Origin: Myxococcales bacterium
Lineage (GTDB): Bacteria; Myxococcota; Polyangia; Nannocystales; Nannocystaceae
Assembly (NCBI GenBank): GCA_016793465.1
Contig: JAEUJW010000047.1
Coordinates: 62,001-126,000 of the forward strand
Length of the DNA: 64,000 nucleotides
Direction: 5' to 3'
In this document: one piece after another, positions 18,265 to 27,508 of the stretch
How positions within the stretch are numbered: position 1 is the first letter of the stretch
Layout: each line of letters starts with the position of its first letter
Notes under the pieces: generated by a model
Databases searched by the model: none
What the model saw: the letters and a program-made list of their open reading frames with translations, nothing else
Told to the model about the DNA's origin: nothing
Position numbers and translations under genes: made by a program

Positions 18265-19390
18265 CGCGCGACTCGAGTCGACCCCCGACGACGAGGAAGC
18301 GTCCCGCGAGCGGATCGCCGCGCTCGACCGGTTGGTGGAGCACACGCAAGAACACGGGCCGCCGGAGCGCGCGCTCGCGGCCGCGGAGGAGAGCGCGCTG
18401 CTCCGGCGCGCTGCGCTCGCGCGCGCGCCCGACGATCCGGAGCGGCTGCGCGATCTGGCCGCGATCCTGCGCACGGTCGGCGACCTGCACCGCGAGCACA
18501 AGGCGCCCGCCAGGGCGCTGCCGGTCTACGAGGAGGCGCTGCGGTGCTCGCGTCGGATCGTGGAGATCGATCCGGACGCGCCCGAGGGGCCGTGGCAGGT
18601 CTCGCTGAGCTTGAACCGCTTCGGCCTGGCCCTCGACGAGCTCGACCAGGGCGACGCCGCGTTCGCGGCCCACAGCGAGAGCGTGGCGATCGCCCGGCGT
18701 TGCGCGGCGCTCGATCCCGGCGGCAGCCGGTGGCAAAGCGGGCTCGCCTCGGACCTGCACAACCTCGGCTGGATGCTGGAGTCGCGCGGGCGGCCGGAAG
18801 AGGCCCGCGAGACGCTCGGAGAGGGCGTGCAGATCCGGCGCGACCTCGCGGCGCGCGAGCCCGACGACCCCGACCTGCTGCGTGAACTGGTGCTGGCCCT
18901 CGACGACCTCGGCGATCGCCATGGCCTGCGCGGGGAGCTGGACGCCGCGCTGGCGGCCCATCAGGAGGCCATGCAGTGCGCGCGCCGACTGGCCGCCGCG
19001 GCCCCGAGACAGCGGAGCGATCTGGCGGTGAGCGCGAGCAAGCTCGCCCGCGTGTTCCTGAGGCGCAAGGAGCTGGACGGAGTGCTCACGGCCTGTGAGG
19101 AGGGGATCCTGTGCGCGCACGGCCTCGTCGATCCGCCGACGGATCGACCCAGATTCCTGGCCAGCTTCTGTCGGTTGCTCCACCTCGCGTCCGAGGACCT
19201 TGGCGACCGCCCGTCGTTCGACGCCGACGACGACGACGCCCCGCCCGCGCCCGTCGACCCCGCGCTGTACCGCCTCGAAGCGATGCTGACGGCGCTGGCC
19301 GCCGACCTCGACGCGTGCGAGCGGACGAACGACGCGGACACGGCCCGTAGCTCGGCCGAGTGGGTCCGACGCGTCATCTCGCGGCTGTGA
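18254..19390 (+). CDS. Tetratricopeptide-repeat protein
   Basis: The 378-residue product has no export signal. It shows five or six helical repeats of the TPR pattern, for example RRAALARAPDDPERLRDLAA, FAAHSESVAIARRCAALDP, LHNLGWMLESRGRPEEARET, LALDDLGDRHGLRGELDAAL. Such arrays resemble the TPR tails found after myxobacterial kinases and act as protein-binding scaffolds. The GTG start lies inside the 3' end of the preceding lipoprotein gene, so expression is probably coupled even though one product is exported and this one is not. The binding partner is unknown. Confidence 0.7.
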   Translation: MAADARLESTPDDEEASRERIAALDRLVEHTQEHGPPERALAAAEESALLRRAALARAPDDPERLRDLAAILRTVGDLHREHKAPARALPVYEEALRCSRRIVEIDPDAPEGPWQVSLSLNRFGLALDELDQGDAAFAAHSESVAIARRCAALDPGGSRWQSGLASDLHNLGWMLESRGRPEEARETLGEGVQIRRDLAAREPDDPDLLRELVLALDDLGDRHGLRGELDAALAAHQEAMQCARRLAAAAPRQRSDLAVSASKLARVFLRRKELDGVLTACEEGILCAHGLVDPPTDRPRFLASFCRLLHLASEDLGDRPSFDADDDDAPPAPVDPALYRLEAMLTALAADLDACERTNDADTARSSAEWVRRVISRL

Positions 19391-19450
19391 CGGAGCCCCG
19401 CGTGGAGGGCTGTGGCCCGTACGACCCGTGCGGCGCGGGCGGTGGTGGGG

Positions 19451-20032
19451 TCAGCGGCGGTACGGGCTGGTGTTGTGGCCGAGCAGCGTGACCTCGAAGG
19501 TGCGAAGGTCGTGCATGGTGCGGCGGAGCTCGGCGAACACGTGCGCGAGGTCGGGGGCGGCGGGCAGGAGGGTGTCCTCCCAGAGGTCGTCGCTGCGGTC
19601 GAACACGCCGGGTTTAAAGAGGGCGGAATAGAACGGCGTGAGCGAGAGGCCGAGGCCGAGGAGGATCTGCCGGTCGGGCTCGCGGAGGTGGCGGAACAGC
19701 AGCAGCCACTCCCACAGGGCGCGGCGGGCGTCGCTGATCGCCAGGTCGTACTGGTCGCAGGCGGCGCGGCGGCCCCACGGGGTGTCGTGGAGCAGGCCGA
19801 CGCGGTAGCGGTCGAACGGGGTGGCGAGCAGGAGGCGGACCACCCGGGCCTGGCGCGCGAGGTGGGCCAGCGACGGGCTGAGGTGGGCGGTGCTGCCGCC
19901 CTGGTCGTCGCTGAGGCGCTCCAGCTCCTGGGCGCGGTGCTTGCGGCGGCGCTCGTGCACGGCCCAGCGCGCCACCGCGGTGGTCATCAGGGCTCCCGAG
20001 GCGGCGAGCGTCCAGGACAACCAGCCCAGCAT
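19451..20032 (-). CDS. Membrane-anchored protein of unknown function
   Basis: From the ATG at 20032 the product is 193 residues: one N-terminal membrane span (MLGWLSWTLAASGALMTTAV) and a helical charged domain (RALWEWLLLFRHLREPDR, DLAHVFAELRRTMHDLRTFEV). I cannot assign a family. The frame stays open far upstream, but that part overlaps the peroxiredoxin gene in another phase and is Arg-rich shadow sequence, so I rejected longer starts. It lies downstream of the peroxiredoxin gene on the same strand, about 107 bp away. Confidence 0.5.
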   Translation of the reverse strand: MLGWLSWTLAASGALMTTAVARWAVHERRRKHRAQELERLSDDQGGSTAHLSPSLAHLARQARVVRLLLATPFDRYRVGLLHDTPWGRRAACDQYDLAISDARRALWEWLLLFRHLREPDRQILLGLGLSLTPFYSALFKPGVFDRSDDLWEDTLLPAAPDLAHVFAELRRTMHDLRTFEVTLLGHNTSPYRR

Positions 20033-20094
20033 GCGCCAGGCGAACGGGCGACGCCAGCGCTCCGCGGGTGGGGCGGGGCGCCGGCGCGGCGTGC

Positions 20095-20112
20095 ATGTCT
20101 TCGGGGACAGGT
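20095..20112 (+). repeat. CTGTCC/GGACAG-type palindrome with TTCG loop
   Basis: ATGTC-TTCG-GGGACAGGT sits between the peroxiredoxin stop and the membrane protein gene. It matches the interspersed palindrome family in this window. Confidence 0.5.
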
Positions 20113-20139
20113 CGGGGTCGCGCGACCCCGCGGGAGGCG

Positions 20140-20625
20140 TCAGGACGCCGACTTGTGGCTGATGGCGGCGACGGCCTGCTTGACGGCGTCGTAGTCGGGC
20201 TCGACGCCGGGGTTGGGGCCGACCCACGCGTACTGGATGGTGCCTGCGGGGTCGACGACGAACACGGCGCGCTTGGCGGCGGTGTAGCCGGGCATGCCGG
20301 CGAAGTCGTCGAGGGCGATGTCGTAGGCGCGCACGGCCTCGCGCGCGTAGTCGCTGAGGATGGGGAAGTTGAGGTTGTTCTTGGTGGCGAAGGCGTTGTT
20401 GGAGAAGGGGGCGTCGACGCTGACGCCGAGCACGGTGGCGTTGAGGTCGTTGAGGCTGGCGAGGGAGTCGCGGAAGGAGCACAGCTCCTTCTCGCAGACG
20501 CCGGTGAAGGCCGCCGGGAAGAAGGCGAGCACGACGGTCTTGCCGCGCAGGTTCGCCAGCGAGACCTTCTCGCGGGTGTTGGAGAGCAGGGTGAAGTCGG
20601 GGGCCGTGGTGCCGGTCTGCAGCAT
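20140..20625 (-). CDS. Peroxiredoxin (AhpE/Bcp-like)
   Basis: This 161-residue thioredoxin-fold protein reduces hydrogen peroxide or organic hydroperoxides. The active-site block is FFPAAFTGVCEKELCSFRD: the peroxidatic cysteine is in GVC, with a second cysteine five residues later as in Bcp-type enzymes. KVSLANLRGKTVVLAFFP, GVSVDAPFSNNAFA and KRAVFVVDPAGTIQYAWV are the usual flanking blocks. The length is standard. It is divergent from the kinase gene, with about 80 bp between starts. Confidence 0.9.
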   Translation of the reverse strand: MLQTGTTAPDFTLLSNTREKVSLANLRGKTVVLAFFPAAFTGVCEKELCSFRDSLASLNDLNATVLGVSVDAPFSNNAFATKNNLNFPILSDYAREAVRAYDIALDDFAGMPGYTAAKRAVFVVDPAGTIQYAWVGPNPGVEPDYDAVKQAVAAISHKSAS

Positions 20626-20706
20626 GGCGGATCCGTACAGGAGGGCCCGCGGGGTCGCAAGGGGGGTGGGGCGCGGTCCGGGCGTGATACCGTCGGGGTT
20701 GGCGAG

Positions 20707-23700
20707 ATGGTGGGGGATCGACGATCGCAGGGGGCGGGCGCCGCCGGTCCGTCGGGGCTCGAGCAGACGCGGGCGCCGGGGGCCGTGAGCGGCACGGACT
20801 CGACGGTGGGGGTGCGGGTGGCTCCGCCGGCGGCGCCGGGCGTGGCCGACTCGACGGTGGCGGTGCGGGTGAGCGAGGTGCGGGTCGCGGCGGCGCCGGG
20901 CGTGACCGACTCGACGGTGGCGGTGCGGGTGAGCGAGGTGCGGGGGGCGGCGGCGCCGGGCGTGACCGACTCGACGGTGGCGGTGCGGGTGAGCGAGGGG
21001 CGGCCGGGGGAGCCGCGGGCGGGCGTGACGGCCTCGGCCGACACCGTGGCGGCGGGGCGGCTGACCGGGAGCGCGATGGAGGAGACGCGGCTCGGCGGGG
21101 GGCGGTTCGGCGAGAGCGCGGTGGCGCGGCCGCGCGGGTGGGTGCACACGGGCACGCTCGAGACGCAGGCGCGCAGCTCGGTGCACTTCGACGAGCGGCA
21201 GGAGGTGGTCTCGGCGGCGCTCGAGGTGGTGCTGGCGAGCGGGCACATCGGGCGCTTCGTGGTGCTGCGCGAGCTGGGGCGCGGGGCCATGGGGGTGGTG
21301 TTCGCGGCCTACGACGAGGAGCTCGACCGCAAGGTGGCGATCAAGCTGCTACACGCGGTCCGCGGCGACGACACCTCGATGGGGCGGGCCATGCTGCTGC
21401 GCGAGGCGCAGGCGCTGGCGCGGCTGTCCCACCCCAACGTGGTCGCGGTGCACGAGGTCGGCACCATCGAGGGCGCGGTGTTCGTGGCCATGGAGTACGT
21501 CGCGGGCGTCGACCTGCAGGGCTGGCTGGGCGGGGCGCCGCGGCCGTGGCGCGACGTCGTGGCGATGTTCCGCCAGGCCGGCGAGGGGCTGGTGGCGGCC
21601 CATCGTCAGGGGCTCATCCACCGCGACTTCAAGCCGAGCAACGTGCTGGTCGGCGAGGACGGGCGCGTGCGGGTGGCGGACTTCGGGCTGGCGGCGCGGC
21701 GCGGCGCGGAGGAGGCGGGCGCCCCGCGGCCGCGCAAGGCGACCACGCTGACGGCGACGTTGACCGGCGAGGGCGCGCTGGTCGGGACGCCGGTGTACAT
21801 GGCGCCGGAGCTGCTGCGCGGCGGGGCGGCGACGGCGGGCAGCGACCAGTACGCGTTCTGCGTGGCGCTGTACGAGGCGCTGTACGGCGCGCGGCCGTAC
21901 GACGCGGACACGCTCGAGCGGCTGACGGACACCGTCGAGACCCGGCCGCTGCCGGCGGCGCCGCTGCGCCCGGGGGTGCCGGGGTGGCTGCACGCGGCGG
22001 TGTGTCGCGGGCTCTCGAAGAAGCCGGAGGGGCGCTTCGCCTCGCTGGCCGAGCTCGTCGAGCTGCTGGGGCGCGACCCGGAGGCCGAGCGCCAGCAGCG
22101 GCGGCGGCGGGTGCTGCAGATCGCGGGGGCGATCGCCGGGACGGCGGCGATCGTGGCGCTGCTGGTGTTCGGCTACGGGGCGCTGCGGCGCTACGCCAAC
22201 GAGCGCCAGGCCGAGGGCCGGCTGGCGGTGCTGTTCGGGCAGCTGGCGGAGCTGCGCGCGCGCGGCGACGTCGACGAGGCGCGGCGGGTGCTGCGGACCT
22301 TCGTCGAGCTGGCGGAGAACCGCGGCACGCCGGTGGTCGCGCGGGCGTACCTCGAGTGGGCGGCGGCGCAGACCGACGACGCGGCGGGGGTCGACGCCTA
22401 CGCGAGCGCGTACATCACGGCGCGCGCGCCCGAGGACGGGCACGCGGCGCTGCTCGGGCTGATCGGCCGGCTGAGCGCGCAGCGGCAGGCGAAGGCGGCC
22501 GCGGCGGCGCTGGCGGTGCTCGAGCGGACGGCGCCGGAGCGGGCGCGCGGGCCGGAGCTGCAGGAGGTGCGGATGGCGGCGGCGCTGGCCCGGCGCGACC
22601 TGGCGGCGGCGGCGGCGGTCGGCGGGGCGTGGGGCCCGGTGCTCGCGGACCTGTCCCATGTGACAGGTGTGCGGGAGGGCGTGTTCCGCCGCGTCGAGGA
22701 GGGCTTCCGGACGGCGGAGGTGGCGGACTTCGGGGCCGACCTCGGGCCGCTGCTGACGACCACGGACGAGGGCGGCACCGTGCGCATGTACCGGCCGGAC
22801 CTGTCGTTCACGGCGGTGCGGGCGCTGACGGACGCGGGGGCGCGGCGGGTGGCGGTGGTGCCCGGGCTGGCGCCGGGCGAGCCGCTGATGCTGAGCAGCC
22901 ACCCGACCGCGGAGCCGCGGCTGTTCGAGCTGCGGCTGCAGGCGGCGGGCGCGGACGGGGCGCTGCGGCGCATCGACGCCTGGCCGGACAGCGTGGTGTT
23001 CCACCCGCAGGTGGCGGACCTCGACGGCGACGGGCGGCGCGAGCTGTACGTGGGGACCGAGGCGTACGTGCGCAAGCTGTGGCGCATCGAGCGGGCGGCG
23101 GACGGGACGTGGACGCGGCGGAGCGCGCACGCGCCGACGGACGCGGTCGGCTCGGACCTGATGGGGCTGGTGGTGGCGGACCTCGAGGGTGACGGACGGC
23201 CGGAGCTGGTGGCGGAGGTCGGGCCGTGGAAGGCCTACGACGTGCGGGTGTTCAAGCCGGACGCGGCGGGCGAGCTCGACCAGGTGGCGCGGCGCTCGTT
23301 CGGCTCGTTCCGCGGCGAGATGCTGGTGTTGAAGGCGAAGGGGCGCGATCTGGTGGGGTTCACGAAGACGAGCGCGCAGGTCGGGCCGGGCCGGTTCCCG
23401 CCGGACAAGCCGCTCGGCGAGCCGGAGGGGCTGTACATCGTCGGCCTGCGCGACGAGGCGATCGTCGTCGAGGCGTTCCTGCCGGAGGAGGTGCAGACGC
23501 TGGGGCCGCGCTACGTCGGCGACCTCGACGGCGACGGGGCCGAGGAGATCGTGGCGCGCACGCGGTCCGGCGAGGCGATGGTGGTGCTGCGGGTCGAGCC
23601 GGGCCAGCCGCTGCAGCCGCTGGTGATCGAGGGGCTGACGCCGGTGCTGGTCCACGACCTCGACGGCGACGGCGAGGCGGAGATCGTGGCGATCCAGGCC

Positions 23701-25512
23701 GACGATCGGGTGGTGGTCCTGGGGGCGGGCGAGGGCCGGCTGGCGCCGCTGCCGGGCGAGGAGATCGACCCGCGCCCGGTGCCGCCGGGGATCGCCGACC
23801 CGGTGATCGCCGAGGCGTGGACGCGGGCCGAGCAGATGGTGGCGATCGGGGTGCCGCGGCGCACGGCCGAGGAGCTGTCGGCGATCGCCAGGCTCGCGGG
23901 ACCTGTCGCTCCGGACATGTTGTTACGGACAGGCGAGCTGTACGCCGCGATCGGCGAGGACACGCTGGCGGCCGAGCACTACGCGGCGGCGGCGACGCGG
24001 GCGGACACGATCGACGCCGCGCTCGCGGGCGCGGCGGCGGCGCGGCGGCGGCGCGGGGAGTTCGCGGCGGCGGCCGAGCTGACGCGGCGGCGGCTCGCGC
24101 ACGCCGACCCGCAGGCGCGGGCGGACGTCGAGGCCGAGCTGGCGGCGCTGACGGCGGCGACGGCGGAGCGGCCCGAGGTGGTGCTGACGTTCGAGCGGCC
24201 GCTCGACCCGCGCTGGACCGTCGTCGACCCGGTGGCGGTGCGGCGCGGGCTCGAGCGGCCGGTGCTGTCGCTGTGGGCGGAGTCGGGGCCGGTGCTGGCG
24301 GAGTACCCGCTGGTGTGGGACGGCGGGCGGGCGGGGCTCGCGGTCGAGCTTGACGTCGACCCGCTCGAGTGGGGCGCGCAGTTCACGTTCGAGGTCACGG
24401 GGGCGGGCGACCAGCCGTGGATGGCGGTGACGGTGGGCGGGTACGGGGTGACGGACGGGGCGACCACGCGGGTGTCGACGTCGCACGACCGGCAGTCCGA
24501 CGAGCTGGCGCAGCCGCTGGTGGGGAGGTCGGTGCGCGCGCAGGTGACGGTGTATCCGGGGTTCGACACGGCGATCGACGAGCTCGAGATGGGCGGGGAG
24601 CTGACGCGGCGGGTGACGGCCGCGAGCCCGGAGAGCTCGGCGGCGCCGCGGCCCGGGCCGCTGCGCCTGCGCGTGCGCAGCTCGACGATCCAGGCGGGGT
24701 TCGTCGGCCACCTCGAGGTGCGGGAGATCCGGCTGACGGGGTTCACGCCCGGCCCGCCGCCAGCGGCGAGCGACGCGGCGGCGGCGCTGCTGGCCGAGGG
24801 CAGCTTCGCGGAGGCGCAGGCGGGGCTCGGCGAGGTGGCCGGCACGCCGCGGCAGCTGTGGAAGATCGAGGCGCTGCTCGGGCGCGGGGACGTCGCGGGG
24901 GCGAGCGCGGAGATGGCGGCGCTGCTGCGGGCGAGCGCGCCGGACGACCGGCGGGTCGCGGCGCTCTACCACCGGCTGCGCCGCGACGACGCGGTCGCGC
25001 GGCTGGCCGGGCGGGCGGCGTTCGGGCCGCGGTGGGTCGAGGTGCTGTTGCAGCCGGAGATCTCGCTGACGCTGCGGGACCAGGACGTCGCCGACGCGCT
25101 GGTCAGCCTGCCGGCGCCGGTGATGCCGCTGCCCGGGGATCCGGAGGCGCTGCGGCGGGCGGTGACGATCGAGTACGTGCGGGGGTCGGCGCTGCAGCAC
25201 GTCGGTCGGCTGGCGGAGGCGCGGGCGGCCTACGCGGCGGCGTTCGCGGGGCTCGAGGGGCGCGCGTTCCCGGGGCGCGACGTGCTGCACGCGCGGCTGC
25301 TGCGGGTGCAGCTGTCGGCGGCGGCGGCGATGGGCGACCGCGCGGCGGCCGAGGCGTGGGTGCGGACGATCGTGATGGGCAGCCCGACGCCGTACCTGCA
25401 GCTCGAGCGCGTGCAGTCGGACCGCGAGGTCACGCGGCTGGTCGGGCCGGGGCTGTGGGACGAGCTGATGGCCGACCTCCGGGCCACGCGGGAGCGGCCG
25501 CGGCGGCCGTAG
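20707..25512 (+). CDS. Hanks-type Ser/Thr protein kinase with FG-GAP-like sensor region
   Basis: The 1601-residue protein has an N-terminal tail with three near-identical 20-residue repeats (about 43-99, core TDSTVAVRVSE). A complete kinase domain follows (about 184-450): GRGAMG loop, VAIK lysine about 213, HRDFKPSNV catalytic loop about 305, DFGLA, and APEL. One membrane span lies at about 469-493. The large extracytoplasmic part carries four FG-GAP/VCBS-like motifs (DLDGDG or DLEGDG near 770, 825, 938, 983) and later TPR-like helices. All catalytic residues are present, so it should be active. The extracellular repeats probably bind Ca2+ and sense a surface ligand. The ATG at 20707 was chosen as the first start after the divergent peroxiredoxin. 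Confidence 0.88.
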   Translation: MVGDRRSQGAGAAGPSGLEQTRAPGAVSGTDSTVGVRVAPPAAPGVADSTVAVRVSEVRVAAAPGVTDSTVAVRVSEVRGAAAPGVTDSTVAVRVSEGRPGEPRAGVTASADTVAAGRLTGSAMEETRLGGGRFGESAVARPRGWVHTGTLETQARSSVHFDERQEVVSAALEVVLASGHIGRFVVLRELGRGAMGVVFAAYDEELDRKVAIKLLHAVRGDDTSMGRAMLLREAQALARLSHPNVVAVHEVGTIEGAVFVAMEYVAGVDLQGWLGGAPRPWRDVVAMFRQAGEGLVAAHRQGLIHRDFKPSNVLVGEDGRVRVADFGLAARRGAEEAGAPRPRKATTLTATLTGEGALVGTPVYMAPELLRGGAATAGSDQYAFCVALYEALYGARPYDADTLERLTDTVETRPLPAAPLRPGVPGWLHAAVCRGLSKKPEGRFASLAELVELLGRDPEAERQQRRRRVLQIAGAIAGTAAIVALLVFGYGALRRYANERQAEGRLAVLFGQLAELRARGDVDEARRVLRTFVELAENRGTPVVARAYLEWAAAQTDDAAGVDAYASAYITARAPEDGHAALLGLIGRLSAQRQAKAAAAALAVLERTAPERARGPELQEVRMAAALARRDLAAAAAVGGAWGPVLADLSHVTGVREGVFRRVEEGFRTAEVADFGADLGPLLTTTDEGGTVRMYRPDLSFTAVRALTDAGARRVAVVPGLAPGEPLMLSSHPTAEPRLFELRLQAAGADGALRRIDAWPDSVVFHPQVADLDGDGRRELYVGTEAYVRKLWRIERAADGTWTRRSAHAPTDAVGSDLMGLVVADLEGDGRPELVAEVGPWKAYDVRVFKPDAAGELDQVARRSFGSFRGEMLVLKAKGRDLVGFTKTSAQVGPGRFPPDKPLGEPEGLYIVGLRDEAIVVEAFLPEEVQTLGPRYVGDLDGDGAEEIVARTRSGEAMVVLRVEPGQPLQPLVIEGLTPVLVHDLDGDGEAEIVAIQADDRVVVLGAGEGRLAPLPGEEIDPRPVPPGIADPVIAEAWTRAEQMVAIGVPRRTAEELSAIARLAGPVAPDMLLRTGELYAAIGEDTLAAEHYAAAATRADTIDAALAGAAAARRRRGEFAAAAELTRRRLAHADPQARADVEAELAALTAATAERPEVVLTFERPLDPRWTVVDPVAVRRGLERPVLSLWAESGPVLAEYPLVWDGGRAGLAVELDVDPLEWGAQFTFEVTGAGDQPWMAVTVGGYGVTDGATTRVSTSHDRQSDELAQPLVGRSVRAQVTVYPGFDTAIDELEMGGELTRRVTAASPESSAAPRPGPLRLRVRSSTIQAGFVGHLEVREIRLTGFTPGPPPAASDAAAALLAEGSFAEAQAGLGEVAGTPRQLWKIEALLGRGDVAGASAEMAALLRASAPDDRRVAALYHRLRRDDAVARLAGRAAFGPRWVEVLLQPEISLTLRDQDVADALVSLPAPVMPLPGDPEALRRAVTIEYVRGSALQHVGRLAEARAAYAAAFAGLEGRAFPGRDVLHARLLRVQLSAAAAMGDRAAAEAWVRTIVMGSPTPYLQLERVQSDREVTRLVGPGLWDELMADLRATRERPRRP
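20833..21003 (+). repeat. 60-bp coding tandem repeat in the kinase N-terminal tail
   Basis: Units start at 20833, 20893 and 20953, each beginning GCGCCGGGCGTG and encoding APGVTDSTVAVRVSE-type sequence. A more diverged half-unit precedes them (from about 20785). Units 2 and 3 are nearly identical at DNA level, which suggests recent expansion. Confidence 0.9.
22649..22668 (+). repeat. Palindrome ACCTGTC-6 nt-GACAGGT inside the kinase gene
   Basis: A perfect 7-bp dyad is read in frame as DLSHVTG. It is a member of the interspersed CTGTCC/GGACAG family. Confidence 0.7.
23901..23934 (+). repeat. Compound CTGTC/GGACA palindrome inside the kinase gene
   Basis: ACCTGTC and GGACAGG arms flank a second GGACATG copy, giving two overlapping dyads. 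The region is translated as PVAPDMLLRTGE, in a segment between two helical repeats. Confidence 0.6.
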
Positions 25513-25515
25513 GGG

Positions 25516-26562
25516 TCAGGCGGCCGAGCGCCAGGTGGCGGAGCGGCCGAGGCGGGCGGCGAACAGGTCCTCGAGGAAGGCGGTGAAGGCGATGCCGGCG
25601 GCCGCGAGGGCCCGGCGGAACCCGGAGTCGGGGCCGATGTCGGGGTGGGGGTTGACGTCGAGCACGTGGATGCGGCCGTCGGCGCCCTGGCGCGCGTCGA
25701 AGCGGTAGTAGCCGGCGCCGCCGAGGGTCGCGACGGCGCGCGCGCAGGTCGACACGAGCTCCGCGTGGACGGCCGGGTCGAGCGCGGCGGCCACGTGCAC
25801 GTCGAACGAGTTGTACTCCTGCGAGGCGCTGTCCCACTTGTGGCGGTAGCCGACCACGTGGCGGGCGGCGTCGACGTCGGGGTTGAACACCACGGCGCCG
25901 GGCGGGAGGTCGACGAGGCCGCGCGGGCCCTGGTAGAGGCCGAGGTTGTACTCGGGGCCGGTCACGTAGGCCTCGACGAGCGCGGGCTGGGCGAAGCGGG
26001 CCCACAGCGCGCGCACGCGGGCGCGGGCGGCGGGCAGGTCGGAGACCACGCTGTCGCAGTCGATGCCGAGGCCGCCGTCCTCGCGGGCGGGCTTGACGAT
26101 GACGCGGCCGGCGTGGGCGAGCAGGCCGGCGAGCTCGCGATCCACCTGGTCTTGCGGACAGGTGGGGTCGAGGGAGAAGCCGGGCGGGGTGGGGATGCCG
26201 GCCTGACGCAGCAGGCGCTTGACGATGCCCTTGTCCTGGCACAGCGCCAGGGTGACGGCGTCGCAGCCGCACGAGGGCAGGCCGAGGAGGTCGAGGGCGT
26301 GGGCGAAGTGGGCCTCGCCGCGGGCGTGGCCGCGGACGGACTCGCAGAGGTTGACGACGAGGTCGGGGCAGGACTCGCGGACGGCCTGGAGGGCGGAGAG
26401 GGTGCAGTCGCCGACGGCGATGAGCTCGCAGTCGTGGGCGGGCTCGAGGGCGGCGAGCACGTCGCGGGCGGTGACGGCGACGTCGTCCTCGCAGAGGCGC
26501 TCGACGGGGTTCAGATGGGGTTTGAGGTGGGTGTCGGCGTTGTAGGTGATGGCGATGCGCAT
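25516..26562 (-). CDS. ATP-grasp ligase, D-Ala-D-Ala ligase-like
   Basis: The 348-residue protein has an N-terminal MRIAITYNADTHLK domain, a LLGLPSCGCDAVTLALCQDKGIVKRLL lysine segment (family 'G-x-x-x-x-x-x-DK' motif), RVIVKPAREDGGLGI (ATP-grasp lysine and loop), VEAYVTGPEYNLGL, and the metal-binding VLDVNPHPDIGPDSGF near the C-terminus (Asp/Asn ligands). The enzyme should activate a carboxylate by acyl phosphate and ligate an amine. It lacks close resemblance to housekeeping Ddl outside these motifs. An upstream ATP-grasp-like gene overlaps its start by 52 bp, so the two probably work together. Confidence 0.8.
   Translation of the reverse strand: MRIAITYNADTHLKPHLNPVERLCEDDVAVTARDVLAALEPAHDCELIAVGDCTLSALQAVRESCPDLVVNLCESVRGHARGEAHFAHALDLLGLPSCGCDAVTLALCQDKGIVKRLLRQAGIPTPPGFSLDPTCPQDQVDRELAGLLAHAGRVIVKPAREDGGLGIDCDSVVSDLPAARARVRALWARFAQPALVEAYVTGPEYNLGLYQGPRGLVDLPPGAVVFNPDVDAARHVVGYRHKWDSASQEYNSFDVHVAAALDPAVHAELVSTCARAVATLGGAGYYRFDARQGADGRIHVLDVNPHPDIGPDSGFRRALAAAGIAFTAFLEDLFAARLGRSATWRSAA
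26144..26163 (+). repeat. Palindrome of the CTGTCC family inside the ATP-grasp gene
   Basis: On the minus strand it reads ACCTGTCC-GCAA-GACCAGGT. The outer ACCTG/CAGGT arms pair, with a GCAA core like the intergenic copy at 59818. It lies in a non-conserved stretch of the protein (TCPQDQV). Confidence 0.6.
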
Positions 26563-27383
26563 CGGGCTCCGGCGCGCGATGGGTGGTCCGGGGACGGCGG
26601 GGTGGGCCCGGGGGGCTCGGGCTCGGCGGGGCGGGATGGTTGCCAGCGGGCGACGGCGGCGGCGAGGATGCGGCGGACCAGCTCGTCGTGGGACCAGCCG
26701 CGGCGGCGGGCGCCGCGGGCGAGGTCGCCGGCGGGGCGGAGGTCGGGCAGCGGGTCGACCGACACGAACGCGGGCGCGCCGTCGTGGTCGCAGCGCAGCT
26801 CGACGCGCGAGACGTCGTGGCAGCCGAACACGCGGTGCACGGCGACCGCGAGCGCGCGCGCGTGGGCGAGGCGCTCGTCGGCGCGGGCGCGGACGGTGCG
26901 GAACACGCGGGCCGAGCGGGCGGCGGGGCGGCCGGGGCGGCACAGCACGCACAGCACGGCGGCGCGCTCGCCGTTGCCGAGCACGCCGATGCTGTACTCG
27001 TCGCCGAGCAGCGGCTCGTCGCCGTCGGCGACGGTGCGGATGCCGTGGGCGGCGGCGAAGCTGCGGGCGAGGCCGTCGTCGAGGGCGAGGGCGAGGGCGA
27101 GGGGCTCGGCGCCGGTGTGGGGGATCCCCAGAGTGTGGAGGAGCGCGGGGATCTGGGCCGCGCTGCGGCGGTCCCCGCGGCCGCCGGCGAGGTTGACGAC
27201 GCCGTCGAGGCGGCGCGAGGGGTCGCGCGCGCGCAGGGCGTCGAACAGCTGCGGGCCGCCGCCGAGGCGCTCGACGTCGTGGCCGAGGCGGCGCAGCGCG
27301 GCCTCGACGGCGTCGGCGACGTGACCGTCATCGTGGCCGCAGTCGTGACTGAGGCCGAGTCGCAGTCCGCCGGTGCGGGACAC
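26511..27383 (-). CDS. Degenerate ATP-grasp / D-Ala-D-Ala ligase-like protein
   Basis: From a GTG at 27383 this product is 290 residues. It follows the ligase plan of its neighbour (LGLSHDCGHDDG start, LDGVVNLAGGRG, LLHTLGIPHTGAEPLALALALDDGLARSFAAAHGIRT). The expected central VKP-type lysine/loop motif is missing, the region after GIRT is short (DGDEPLLGDEYSIGV), and the C-terminal metal site is reduced to FVSVDPLPDLRP. It may be a catalytically dead partner or a different ligase subfamily. The frame extends upstream to 27560, but that would overlap the divergent SET gene, so I chose GTG 27383. Confidence 0.55.
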   Translation of the reverse strand: MSRTGGLRLGLSHDCGHDDGHVADAVEAALRRLGHDVERLGGGPQLFDALRARDPSRRLDGVVNLAGGRGDRRSAAQIPALLHTLGIPHTGAEPLALALALDDGLARSFAAAHGIRTVADGDEPLLGDEYSIGVLGNGERAAVLCVLCRPGRPAARSARVFRTVRARADERLAHARALAVAVHRVFGCHDVSRVELRCDHDGAPAFVSVDPLPDLRPAGDLARGARRRGWSHDELVRRILAAAVARWQPSRPAEPEPPGPTPPSPDHPSRAGARCASPSPTTPTPTSNPI

Positions 27384-27508
27384 GGAGCGTCGGGACGGAG
27401 GTTCGCTGGCAGCGGGCACGCGGGACCGTTGCGGCAGGATGGCAAACCCGGCGACGGGTTGGAAGTCCCTTTCGAAGCGGCGACGCGGATTGCCGGCGGC
27501 GGCGAGTC

